The position numbers were made by a program, and so were the translations under genes. The notes below the pieces were generated by a model that saw only the letters and a list, made by a program, of their open reading frames with translations, did not search any database and had not been told where the DNA came from. This document shows positions 1-6,168 of a stretch of DNA of 14,397 nucleotides, piece by piece. The DNA is from Candidatus Woesearchaeota archaeon (GTDB lineage Archaea > Nanobdellota > Nanobdellia > Woesearchaeales > UBA11576). Position 1 is the first letter of the stretch. Each line of letters starts with the position of its first letter. The stretch spans positions 1-14,397 of the forward strand of contig JAHWIS010000003.1 in the NCBI GenBank assembly GCA_019322385.1, given 5' to 3'.

Positions 1-493
1 CTATGCAGATAATGGAGCGCGCAGGCTTATAATCTGCGACAGGAACGTGTATTTTGTCGGAAGGAAGATGAAGAATAAGTTTGATGACAGGGCAGACCAG
101 GCACAGCTTGAGAGATACATGCTGGAAGCAGATGTAGAAGGTAAATTCCCTGAATTACTCTCTAAGCCAGAACCTGATGAAGACGCGCTTGGGACAGTGA
201 CGCGCATAATGATGGATGCAAAAGAAAAAGAATCTGCTGGAGCGCTGGAGCTGGCTGAGTCGGCAAGCAGGCGACAGCAGATTGAGGATGATATTGAAGA
301 GGTGTTGAGGGATGATGGAATCCAAGAGGTAATCATGCTCACAGAAAAAGGGACGAATGATACATATGAGGGAAAGGAGGCCAGCGGCGATGAGGTTTTC
401 ATGAGTACGCTGTTCCCTGACGGAAAAAGTCCCACAAAGGTCATAGTGCTTGAGCACTACAAGCTCAAGATAAAGAACGGAAAGGCAGGATAA
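1..493 (+). CDS. Hypothetical protein, 5' end outside the window
   Basis: The reading frame is open from position 2 to the TAA at 491-493, so the gene probably begins before the window. A GTG at 47 and an ATG at 68 lie in frame, but the residues before them (for example LIICDRNVYFVG) look like an ordinary hydrophobic strand pattern rather than untranslated sequence, and no convincing Shine-Dalgarno site precedes either codon. The visible part, about 163 residues, is acidic and mainly helical in the middle, rich in Glu, Asp, Ala and Lys. It ends in a short strand-like segment (KVIVLEHYKLKI). There is no membrane segment, signal peptide or recognisable catalytic motif. It is followed after 2 bp by the next gene and is probably co-transcribed with it. 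I do not recognise the family. Confidence 0.72.
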   Translation, partial: YADNGARRLIICDRNVYFVGRKMKNKFDDRADQAQLERYMLEADVEGKFPELLSKPEPDEDALGTVTRIMMDAKEKESAGALELAESASRRQQIEDDIEEVLRDDGIQEVIMLTEKGTNDTYEGKEASGDEVFMSTLFPDGKSPTKVIVLEHYKLKIKNGKAG

Positions 494-495
494 AG

Positions 496-1161
496 ATGAC
501 ACGCAAAGAACGGGAACTGGAAAGGACGAGAGGTGATTTTACCAGAACAATACAATCAGCAGCGCTGCTCAAGTGCGCAGAGATACTGAGAGGCAAACCT
601 TATTTCAAGGCAGCTTCAGTGCACACGCATGAAGAAATAAACACAAGAGAGCTGCTCATCGTGGGTGATGAAGGGATAGAACGACTGATGCTAAACTATA
701 CAGGCACAAGGGACACAAGCGTCAGGGTAGAGAACCTGATATATATAGGTCCTGAAAATGAAAATGCTGCAGTGGACATCATCGGCGATTATGATCAATT
801 ACCTCATAGGCGTTCTGCTGTGCCGATTGAGGAATTCCTTGTAGACTCTCTTACAGACAAGGAAGAGATCATTGAAAAGAAAGCAAGGAGCATGATCGAG
901 TTCTATGTTGAACACTCAGGAGCACCTGCAGCACCTGCAGGAAATTCAGCAGCAGATGCGCAAGCTTATGAGCTTGACAAGCAGGAAGAGCAAGAGGAAG
1001 CGCAGCAGGAAGAGGCAGAGATCCCAGAGCCAGAGGCGTCTACACTGCCTCCAAAGCCAGAGAAACCTGTCTTCAAGCGTGCTGAAGATACAAATCCAGC
1101 ACTGACTCGCCTTGCAGAACAGTATCTACAAGGTGTGATAGATGAAGAGAAAAAGAAATGA
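496..1161 (+). CDS. Hypothetical protein with acidic low-complexity tail
   Basis: The 221-residue protein starts at an ATG 2 bp after the preceding stop, with a modest AGGA site (486-490) inside the end of the upstream gene, so translation is probably coupled. Residues 1-140 look globular: a basic helical start, a strand-rich centre (RELLIVGDEGIERLML, VENLIYIGPEN) and a helical segment at 110-140. Residues 141-192 are a disordered linker rich in Ala, Pro, Glu and Gln, containing the small tandem repeat APAAPA. A short helix closes the protein. No membrane segment or catalytic signature is visible, so a cytosolic protein is likely. The two genes probably act together, but nothing in the sequence shows how. 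The next gene, on the opposite strand, ends only 23 bp away. I do not recognise the family. Confidence 0.8.
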   Translation: MTRKERELERTRGDFTRTIQSAALLKCAEILRGKPYFKAASVHTHEEINTRELLIVGDEGIERLMLNYTGTRDTSVRVENLIYIGPENENAAVDIIGDYDQLPHRRSAVPIEEFLVDSLTDKEEIIEKKARSMIEFYVEHSGAPAAPAGNSAADAQAYELDKQEEQEEAQQEEAEIPEPEASTLPPKPEKPVFKRAEDTNPALTRLAEQYLQGVIDEEKKK

Positions 1162-1164
1162 TGG

Positions 1165-1184
1165 AAAAAATATTAAAATAAAAA
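1165..1184 (-). terminator. Oligo-T terminator of the nucleotidyltransferase-like gene
   Basis: Read on the minus strand, the bases just past the stop codon at 1185 are runs of five, four and six T broken by a few A bases. Archaeal RNA polymerase ends transcripts at such T-rich tracts without needing a hairpin. The tract lies in the 23-bp gap between two convergent genes. The plus strand has the complementary A runs, so the tract serves only the minus-strand gene. Confidence 0.5.
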
Positions 1185-3032
1185 TCAATAATTAACACGG
1201 ACCTCGACATCCTTGCCGAAGAGTTCCTTGAGGTTCTCGAACATCTTCTCCTTGATGAAGACCTTTGGCGGGATTGAGAACTTTGCAAGGTGCTTCTCGA
1301 GCTCTTCAAGGTTTGATTTCTGAAGGTTTGCGAGTGAGCCGTCCTCTTTGATGGTTGCCCTTGTGATCTCGCGCTCATCTTCATCGATGTCATGTATGAT
1401 GAATGCAGTGTCTTCAAGCAAAAGGACCTCGCCATACTTGTCACCGTGCTTGACGCGGATCCTGGCACGCTCTAGTTCGCGGCCTCTCTTCCTCTGCATG
1501 TACTCCACCAAGAACTTGACAAGCTCGCGGCTCTCTTTCTTGACATTCTCTATGTCAGCCTTTGTGAGCTTTTTCTCGTCATAATCTTTCTTTGCCTTTA
1601 TGACATGGTTGAGCATCCTGAGGTATTTCTCTGGGATCTTGCCCCTGTGGACAAGCTCATGCTCAAAGAACTTGATGACCTCGATGTCCTTGACGCGCTC
1701 AACACCCTCGAGCCTCAGCACATCCCTGATTATCGTGACGACTGTCTCATAGACATGCAGCATGGACTCCTCTTCCTTCATCTTCTCTATCTGTGTGAAC
1801 AGGCGCTTTAGGCGTTTGAGGTATTTGTCAGCCTTGTCAAGGAGTTCATCAACCTCTTTGCCTGATATCTCCTTGATCTCACCATGCTCAATACCTTTGT
1901 AATAATCACGGATATCCTTCATTGTCTGGATATACTTGTCTTCCAGAAGCTTCTCTTTCTTGACAAATATCTGCTCTACAAGATCTATTGTCTCTGCAGG
2001 TGTCGGAGGAGGCACTCCATAGAGCATCAATGCAGCCTGGGTAGGCGTCAGTGTGCTCCAATAGATCTCTGTCTCGACAATCTGCTTTATCCTTCCCTTT
2101 ACCCTGGACACCATCTGCTCACCAGATGCCATGAACATGTCGATAGCCTCTGCACTTGGCTTGATCTTGCCCATCCTGAGCAACTGCTTCCAAGGCATGA
2201 AGATTCCTCTGTCGTATAATGGAACACCGTCCCTCAGGACAGTGAATATCACAGGATTCGCTTCTTTTATGGAATCCCAGAAATCAGTCAGGATATAGAC
2301 CTGGATGTTCAGCTTGTTCTTTATGCCTGTCATGTCGCCAGCATCAAGGCCCATGCCTACAATTATCGCTCGGAGCTTGTCCTTGAGCTCAGCGCGGGTC
2401 ATCTTCTTTACATCAGTATCATCAACTATAATCGCGACGTCAATATCAGACTTCTCTGTTGCCTGGCCTCTGGTCAGTGAGCCGAACAGCACATAAGAGA
2501 CAATGTATTTCTCGAACTTCTTAAGGATCATCTCCTTGTGGATCTCACCTATCTTCAGGGCAGACATCATGCCAGTGTCATAGACCGGAGCAGACATCGC
2601 AAACATCTGCAGAAGGTCTGTCTTCCCATCATAGCATGACTGCCAGACCTCAGAAAGTATCACTGTCTGCGGAGTAAGGCGCTTATCGATCTCCTGCGCC
2701 ATCTTCGCCATTATTGCGCCGAGCTTCTCCTTGAGCTCCTGCTTGGTCATCTTCTGCGAATCAGAATCATCAACAAGAATCAGGATATTGATCTTGTCCT
2801 TATCCACCTTCTCTCCCTGCTTTTCTGGCGGGAGCAATGCAATGCCCATGATGTAATGCTCGAACTTCTTGAGGACATCGGTCTGGAATTTCTCCAGCTT
2901 TCCCTTGATCTCCTTGAGCTTCTGCTGCACATCCTTTGGCAGCTTGTTGAGCATCTCCTCTTCTTCAGCCTTTTTCTGGCCTTCTTGTTTTGAAGGCTTT
3001 GATTGCTTCTTTTTTTCAGGCTTTTTTGCCAT
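1185..3032 (-). CDS. Tandem nucleotidyltransferase-domain protein
   Basis: This 615-residue protein carries a polymerase-beta-type nucleotidyltransferase fold twice. Residues about 168-275 hold the intact copy, with G184-S185 and S195-D-I-D198, the usual GS...DxD metal and nucleotide site. Residues about 52-152 are a clear second copy: KKFEHYI matches KKFEKYI, VDDSD-x4-MTKQEL matches VDDTD-x3-MTRAEL, and both end in (V/L)YD. It lacks the GS motif and the DxD pair, so it is probably inactive. The third acidic residue usual in this fold is not obvious; Q244 sits near the expected strand. After residue 290 come long charged helices, including WSTLTPTQAALMLYGVPPP, and a small C-terminal strand-rich domain. 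The Lys-rich start (residues 1-26) looks disordered. ATG 3032 is chosen over GTG 3041 because GGGGTG lies 6 nt upstream. Nucleotidyl transfer to RNA, protein or a small molecule is possible; the target is unknown. Confidence 0.9.
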   Translation of the reverse strand: MAKKPEKKKQSKPSKQEGQKKAEEEEMLNKLPKDVQQKLKEIKGKLEKFQTDVLKKFEHYIMGIALLPPEKQGEKVDKDKINILILVDDSDSQKMTKQELKEKLGAIMAKMAQEIDKRLTPQTVILSEVWQSCYDGKTDLLQMFAMSAPVYDTGMMSALKIGEIHKEMILKKFEKYIVSYVLFGSLTRGQATEKSDIDVAIIVDDTDVKKMTRAELKDKLRAIIVGMGLDAGDMTGIKNKLNIQVYILTDFWDSIKEANPVIFTVLRDGVPLYDRGIFMPWKQLLRMGKIKPSAEAIDMFMASGEQMVSRVKGRIKQIVETEIYWSTLTPTQAALMLYGVPPPTPAETIDLVEQIFVKKEKLLEDKYIQTMKDIRDYYKGIEHGEIKEISGKEVDELLDKADKYLKRLKRLFTQIEKMKEEESMLHVYETVVTIIRDVLRLEGVERVKDIEVIKFFEHELVHRGKIPEKYLRMLNHVIKAKKDYDEKKLTKADIENVKKESRELVKFLVEYMQRKRGRELERARIRVKHGDKYGEVLLLEDTAFIIHDIDEDEREITRATIKEDGSLANLQKSNLEELEKHLAKFSIPPKVFIKEKMFENLKELFGKDVEVRVNY

Positions 3033-3038
3033 TATCAG

Positions 3039-3044
3039 CACCCC
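3039..3044 (-). promoter_or_regulatory. Shine-Dalgarno site deciding the start at 3032
   Basis: On the minus strand GGGGTG precedes the ATG at 3032 by six bases. The in-frame GTG at 3041-3039 lies inside this site, which argues against using it as the start. Confidence 0.55.
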
Positions 3045-3120
3045 GGATCGTGTTTATTAAGCATGTCTTTATAGGTCTAAGTGAGTTATAATCAACACCT
3101 TGCAGATAAGAAGCTGACAG

Positions 3121-3140
3121 CCTTTATAAATACTTATAAA
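3121..3140 (-). promoter_or_regulatory. Candidate box A promoter of the nucleotidyltransferase-like gene
   Basis: The minus strand reads TTTATAAGTATTTATAAAGG, two overlapping archaeal box A-like TATA elements. A start of transcription about 25 bases downstream would give a leader of roughly 65-75 nt before ATG 3032. A second, weaker TATA element (CCTATAAAGA, 3075-3066) lies closer and would give a very short leader. The sequence alone cannot show which is used. Confidence 0.4.
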
Positions 3141-3175
3141 GAACAAGATATAAGAGTGTGACAAAAAAGTCATAC

Positions 3176-3287
3176 AGCGCAGCACCGCAGCGCGCTCGCT
3201 GTTGATTCATTTGCCACTTATTCCTGCCCAACTGCGATTATTTCTGCTCATTTAGCCGCTAGCTCGCTAGGCGGCAGCGGTGATGCT
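3176..3287 (+). repeat. Palindrome-bounded intergenic repeat, copy A
   Basis: This element of about 112 bp fills most of the gap between two minus-strand genes. Its outer arms pair: CACCGC (3183-3188) with GCGGTG (3277-3282), extended by a further GC pair on the inside after one A-A mismatch. Inside the arms are blocks shared with the other copies: GCGCTCGCT on the left (3192-3200), CCTGCCCAACTGCGAT in the centre (3223-3238) and GCTCGCTAGGCGG on the right (3262-3274). No open reading frame is evident. It could be a mobile palindromic element or a structured RNA. Confidence 0.7.
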
Positions 3288-3297
3288 AGAACTAATA

Positions 3298-3306
3298 AGA
3301 AAAAAA
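3298..3306 (-). terminator. Oligo-T terminator after the 3310-4014 gene
   Basis: The minus strand shows a run of seven T about four bases after the TAA stop at 3310-3312. It is the expected form of an archaeal terminator and separates this gene from repeat copy A. Confidence 0.5.
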
Positions 3307-3309
3307 GGA

Positions 3310-4014
3310 TTAGGCAGCCTTTTTCTTTTTCTTGAAATGGCTCTTGTAGGCCTTTTGCACATACGGCTTTGAAAGGTTGCCTCCGTATGCTGCACCAAGG
3401 TGCTGCACAAGATTGAACTGCTTCAGGCCCTTCCTAAGCTCTTTCTCATGCCCTGCTGACTCAAGCTCCTTGTTGACAAGGTTCTCTATATCATCACGCT
3501 TCTCTTCATTGTTGACAAGGTACTGCTGGGCATGGGCATGCTTGTAGTTAGCGACATGGCTTGTCAAGGCATCCCTGAATTCCTGGTACATCTTGTTGTT
3601 CATCACATCATCAGGATGCTCCCTAAGATGGCTCACAAGCCTGTAGGCAGCGCCTCTCTCGCCTGCGATGCTGTCCAAGAGCTCCATGAGATATGACTCA
3701 TCCTTGAGCAGAGAATCAAGGCCATCCTTGTTCATCTTAGGATACTTATGCTTCAGTATGGACCTTGCCATCTCAAGAACAAACTCATGCGCCTCATCAT
3801 GCGACTTCAAGGCGTACTCTTTAGGTGTGCCTTCCTCTGTCTCGTGCTTGCCCCTCTTCTTGATCAGATACTTTGTCAAAGACTGCTCAATACCATCATG
3901 CGTCCTTCGCTCCATCTCTTCCCTTTTGGTCTTGCCTTCGACAGAGCTCTCTTTCTTGTAGGTATCAATATACTCATTGAATCTTGGTTTTGCTTCTTTT
4001 TCTTTCTTGGTCAT
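3310..4014 (-). CDS. Charged helical hypothetical protein
   Basis: The 234-residue protein starts at ATG 4014, fixed by a near-perfect AAGGTGATC site just upstream. A longer TTG start at 4029 would overlap that site and is unlikely. The protein is highly charged and mostly helical, with no membrane segment, signal peptide or cysteine. Residues 1-65 are Lys/Glu-rich and probably flexible. The middle (about 70-150) shows regular hydrophobic spacing consistent with a small helical bundle and contains several His and Tyr residues. The C-terminus ends in five lysines and two alanines, which could favour RNA or DNA contact, though this is only suggested by charge. It has its own promoter and terminator and so is probably a single-gene unit, divergent from the VWA cluster. 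I do not recognise the family. Confidence 0.8.
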   Translation of the reverse strand: MTKKEKEAKPRFNEYIDTYKKESSVEGKTKREEMERRTHDGIEQSLTKYLIKKRGKHETEEGTPKEYALKSHDEAHEFVLEMARSILKHKYPKMNKDGLDSLLKDESYLMELLDSIAGERGAAYRLVSHLREHPDDVMNNKMYQEFRDALTSHVANYKHAHAQQYLVNNEEKRDDIENLVNKELESAGHEKELRKGLKQFNLVQHLGAAYGGNLSKPYVQKAYKSHFKKKKKAA

Positions 4015-4016
4015 GG

Positions 4017-4025
4017 GATCACCTT
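4017..4025 (-). promoter_or_regulatory. Strong Shine-Dalgarno site deciding the start at 4014
   Basis: The minus strand reads AAGGTGATC, then two C, then ATG. GGTGATC matches the expected complement of the archaeal 16S rRNA 3' end. The match rules out the in-frame TTG at 4029 as a likely start. Confidence 0.65.
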
Positions 4026-4058
4026 GCAATTGTGAATATTATAGGATATATGCCTTTT

Positions 4059-4070
4059 GTTTTATATTTT
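4059..4070 (-). promoter_or_regulatory. Box A promoter of the 3310-4014 gene
   Basis: The minus strand reads AAAATATAAAAC, a good archaeal box A with A-rich sequence upstream. Initiation about 25 bases downstream falls near 4037, giving a leader of about 23 nt that holds the Shine-Dalgarno site. Confidence 0.5.
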
Positions 4071-4087
4071 TTGGTTTTTTGGGCTTT

Positions 4088-4240
4088 AACGCACCACTGC
4101 AGCGCTCTGCTTCTGTTACCTATTTGTCCTGCCCATTTCGAACCTGCGGTTCGTAATGACCCAAGCAAAGCTTGGGCCAACTGCGATACAGGTCTATTAT
4201 GCACTCGTCAGCTCGCTAGGCGGCAGTGGCTGTGCTTGTT
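4088..4240 (+). repeat. Palindrome-bounded intergenic repeat, copy B, with an insertion
   Basis: The element lies between two divergent genes. Its outer arms pair: CCACTGC (4094-4100) with GCAGTGG (4223-4229). It shares AGCGCTC (4101-4107) with copy D, GCTCGCTAGGCGG (4211-4223) with copy A, and the central TCCTGCCCA / ACTGCGAT block. In this copy the central block is split after TGCCCA at 4135 by extra sequence that is absent from copies A and C. The element sits upstream of both flanking promoters, so it could also act as a boundary or regulatory spacer. Confidence 0.7.
4136..4176 (+). repeat. 41-bp double-hairpin insertion inside repeat copy B
   Basis: Two perfect small hairpins stand in tandem: CGAACC-TGC-GGTTCG (4139-4153) and CCCAAGC-AAA-GCTTGGG (4160-4176). 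The trinucleotide CCA occurs on both sides (4133-4135 and 4177-4179). Removing the insertion and one CCA restores the uninterrupted TGCCCAACTGCGAT seen in copy A. This is what insertion of a miniature palindromic unit with a 3-bp target duplication would leave. A deletion from the other copies is the alternative. Confidence 0.6.
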
Positions 4241-4256
4241 ATACTATTCAATAACC

Positions 4257-4265
4257 TTTATATAT
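4257..4265 (+). promoter_or_regulatory. Box A promoter of the VWA/MoxR cluster
   Basis: TTTATATAT is a near-consensus archaeal box A. Initiation about 25 bases downstream falls near 4286, so the transcript of the first gene would be leaderless or have only a few leader bases. It is the only strong promoter visible ahead of the six-gene cluster. Confidence 0.6.
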
Positions 4266-4293
4266 CAGCGTCTTATGGATTAGGGTGGTAAAA

Positions 4294-6168
4294 GTGGTGT
4301 TAGAAGTACTTGAAGGACTGGCAGCAAATAATCTCATGTATACTGCAGGATTATGGGCACTTCTGTCACTCATACCTCTCATTCTTGTGTATCTTATCAG
4401 GCCTAAACCAAAGAAGCAGACCATACCTGCACTGATGTTCCTGATGAAGGAGCATGCCAAGTCAGACAAACGGAGCTTCTTCAGGAGATTCGTAAGGGAC
4501 CCTCTGTTCCTATTCCAGCTGATAATACTGATAGCATTCGCACTAGCCATCGCAAAGCCATACATCACAGTGACAGAAGATGTGTTCGCGGAAAAGACAG
4601 CGCTGGTGATCGATGCGTCAGGATCATCACAGGTAGCGGTTGATGGGGTTTCAAGGTTTGACAGGGCAATACAAATAGCAAAAGACAGCGTAGGCACGAG
4701 CAATGCGATAATCGTGATAAGCGCAGTGCCAGAGCTGATCGCAGATGACATAGACGCGACAAAGGCAAAGGATGAGCTGGACCATATCAAACCAAGAGAC
4801 ACACCGACAAACCTGTTCGACTCAATAATATTCGCAGGGAACTATGTAGGAGAGAAGGACAAGGTCGTGGTCATCTCAGACTTCATAGAGACAAGCACAC
4901 AGAAGGACTTCAATACAGCAAAGAACATACTAGAATCAAAAGGGCTGATAGTAGACTTCGTGAACCTGCTCGACCAGGAACAGACAAAGGCGCAGAACGT
5001 GGGCATAGTCGACCTTGAAGTCACAGAAGAGCGGACATCTGTGCACATAAAGAACTTCAATGAAGCGAATGAGAGTGTCTTGCTGGAATTGGAAGGAGCT
5101 AATCTTACGATAAAAGAGATCATGGTAGAGCCCAAGGCAATAGAGGTCGTCAACTTCCCCACACCTGATGCGCTGTCTAGATTCTCGATCAAGACGCTGA
5201 GCCGCGATGACTTCACACTTGACAATGAGGTGTTCATATCAGCGCCATCCATGGAGGCAGTGCCGCTGCTGCTAATATCCAACAGCGTGTCAAAATATCT
5301 TTCGACAGCGCTGGATGTGCTCGAAACAGTCGCTGTCCAGAGAGGAGTGCCACCGAAAGTGCCTGACATCAGCCACAACATAATCATGATCAGCAATGTA
5401 AAGCAGGACCTGCTGCTGCCAGGGACGATGAAGAACATACGGAAGCAGGTGGACAATGGAGCAGCGCTGGTCATATTTGCACAGAAAGACCTTTTTGACA
5501 TCGACTTCGAAGGGCTGCTGCCAGTGGAAAGGGTAGACAGGTCAAGTCCTGTGTTCATAGAGCACCAAGTGTATGTTGCGCCGACACAGCAGACAAGCAT
5601 AACAGAAGACATAAACTTCGGAAGGGTCGAGAAATACCTAAAGGTAGCTCCTCTTGACGGCACTACAACCCTTGCATCGACAACAAACAATGTGTCAATG
5701 GTCGTGATGAAGAGCTATGGCAAAGGTATGGTCGTGTACTACGGCATGATGGAAGACCACTCAAACTTCAAGCTGGACATATACTACCCAGTGTTCTGGA
5801 AAAGGCTGTTCGACATGGCGCTGAAGAGGCAGGACATGTCAGAGCTCAATTTCAAGACAGGTAAACTGCTGAACCTGCTGGAGAAGCAGAAGATCATAGC
5901 ACCGTTCGGAAAGGTAGAGGCAGACACGATACTGCTCAGCCACCAAGGCATATACAGGGGAGAAGAGAGGAATTTCGTGGCAAACCTTGCCAGTGAGGAC
6001 GAATCGAATGTCAATGGAGAAGAGGAAGGGGATAAGATAGGTGTATTCGCGGAAGAGATGACACAAAGGGAGATGATACCTTTCGAGATAACAAGATACT
6101 TCATAATAGGTCTCCTCGCAGTCGTGTTCCTAGAGCTGCTGTGGATCAAGTTCAGAGGTGATCTCTAA
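4294..6168 (+). CDS. BatA-like membrane protein with VWA domain
   Basis: The 624-residue protein has the plan of BatA-type proteins. There are two N-terminal membrane segments (about 16-36 and 71-88) with a Lys/Arg-rich loop between them, a VWA-like domain beginning at ALVIDASGSS, a long outer region, and a final membrane segment at about 602-618. The metal-ion site D107-x-S109-x-S111 is intact, so divalent-metal-dependent binding is plausible. Positive charge in the first loop and the last tail places the main domain outside the cell. Near residues 450-480 the pattern ending in YGKGMVVYYG resembles the terminal strands of the amidotransferase-like fold in its neighbour. Three GTG codons (4285, 4294, 4297) compete as start; 4294 follows GGGTGG at 4283-4288, but 4285 would suit a leaderless transcript. 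The next gene follows with no gap. Known relatives work with MoxR ATPases. Confidence 0.88.
   Translation: MVLEVLEGLAANNLMYTAGLWALLSLIPLILVYLIRPKPKKQTIPALMFLMKEHAKSDKRSFFRRFVRDPLFLFQLIILIAFALAIAKPYITVTEDVFAEKTALVIDASGSSQVAVDGVSRFDRAIQIAKDSVGTSNAIIVISAVPELIADDIDATKAKDELDHIKPRDTPTNLFDSIIFAGNYVGEKDKVVVISDFIETSTQKDFNTAKNILESKGLIVDFVNLLDQEQTKAQNVGIVDLEVTEERTSVHIKNFNEANESVLLELEGANLTIKEIMVEPKAIEVVNFPTPDALSRFSIKTLSRDDFTLDNEVFISAPSMEAVPLLLISNSVSKYLSTALDVLETVAVQRGVPPKVPDISHNIIMISNVKQDLLLPGTMKNIRKQVDNGAALVIFAQKDLFDIDFEGLLPVERVDRSSPVFIEHQVYVAPTQQTSITEDINFGRVEKYLKVAPLDGTTTLASTTNNVSMVVMKSYGKGMVVYYGMMEDHSNFKLDIYYPVFWKRLFDMALKRQDMSELNFKTGKLLNLLEKQKIIAPFGKVEADTILLSHQGIYRGEERNFVANLASEDESNVNGEEEGDKIGVFAEEMTQREMIPFEITRYFIIGLLAVVFLELLWIKFRGDL
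6154..6163 (+). promoter_or_regulatory. Shine-Dalgarno site supporting the GTG start at 6169
   Basis: AGAGGTGATC, a near-perfect match to the expected anti-Shine-Dalgarno complement, sits inside the last codons of the upstream gene and five bases before the GTG at 6169. This makes the zero-gap GTG start convincing. Confidence 0.65.

Noticed and set aside
905..1105. Small plus-strand frame inside the second gene
   Set aside because: It is a shifted reading of the Glu/Gln-rich low-complexity tail and gives an equally low-complexity Arg/Ser/Gln peptide with no start signal.
4136..4180. tRNA-like arm (TTCGAACC with paired flanks) suggesting a tRNA gene or fragment
   Set aside because: No acceptor stem, D arm or anticodon arm can be built around it; two simple hairpins explain the pairing fully.
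3176..4240. Intergenic repeats as integron attC sites or a CRISPR array
   Set aside because: No integrase or cas gene is present, the conserved blocks do not lie at the ends as attC core sites do, and there are too few units with no regular spacers for a CRISPR array.
4842..5690. Long open frame on the minus strand inside the BatA-like gene
   Set aside because: It is antisense to a gene with a clear domain plan, is rich in Ser and Thr as expected from the complement of the plus-strand codon use, and has no ribosome binding site or recognisable domain.
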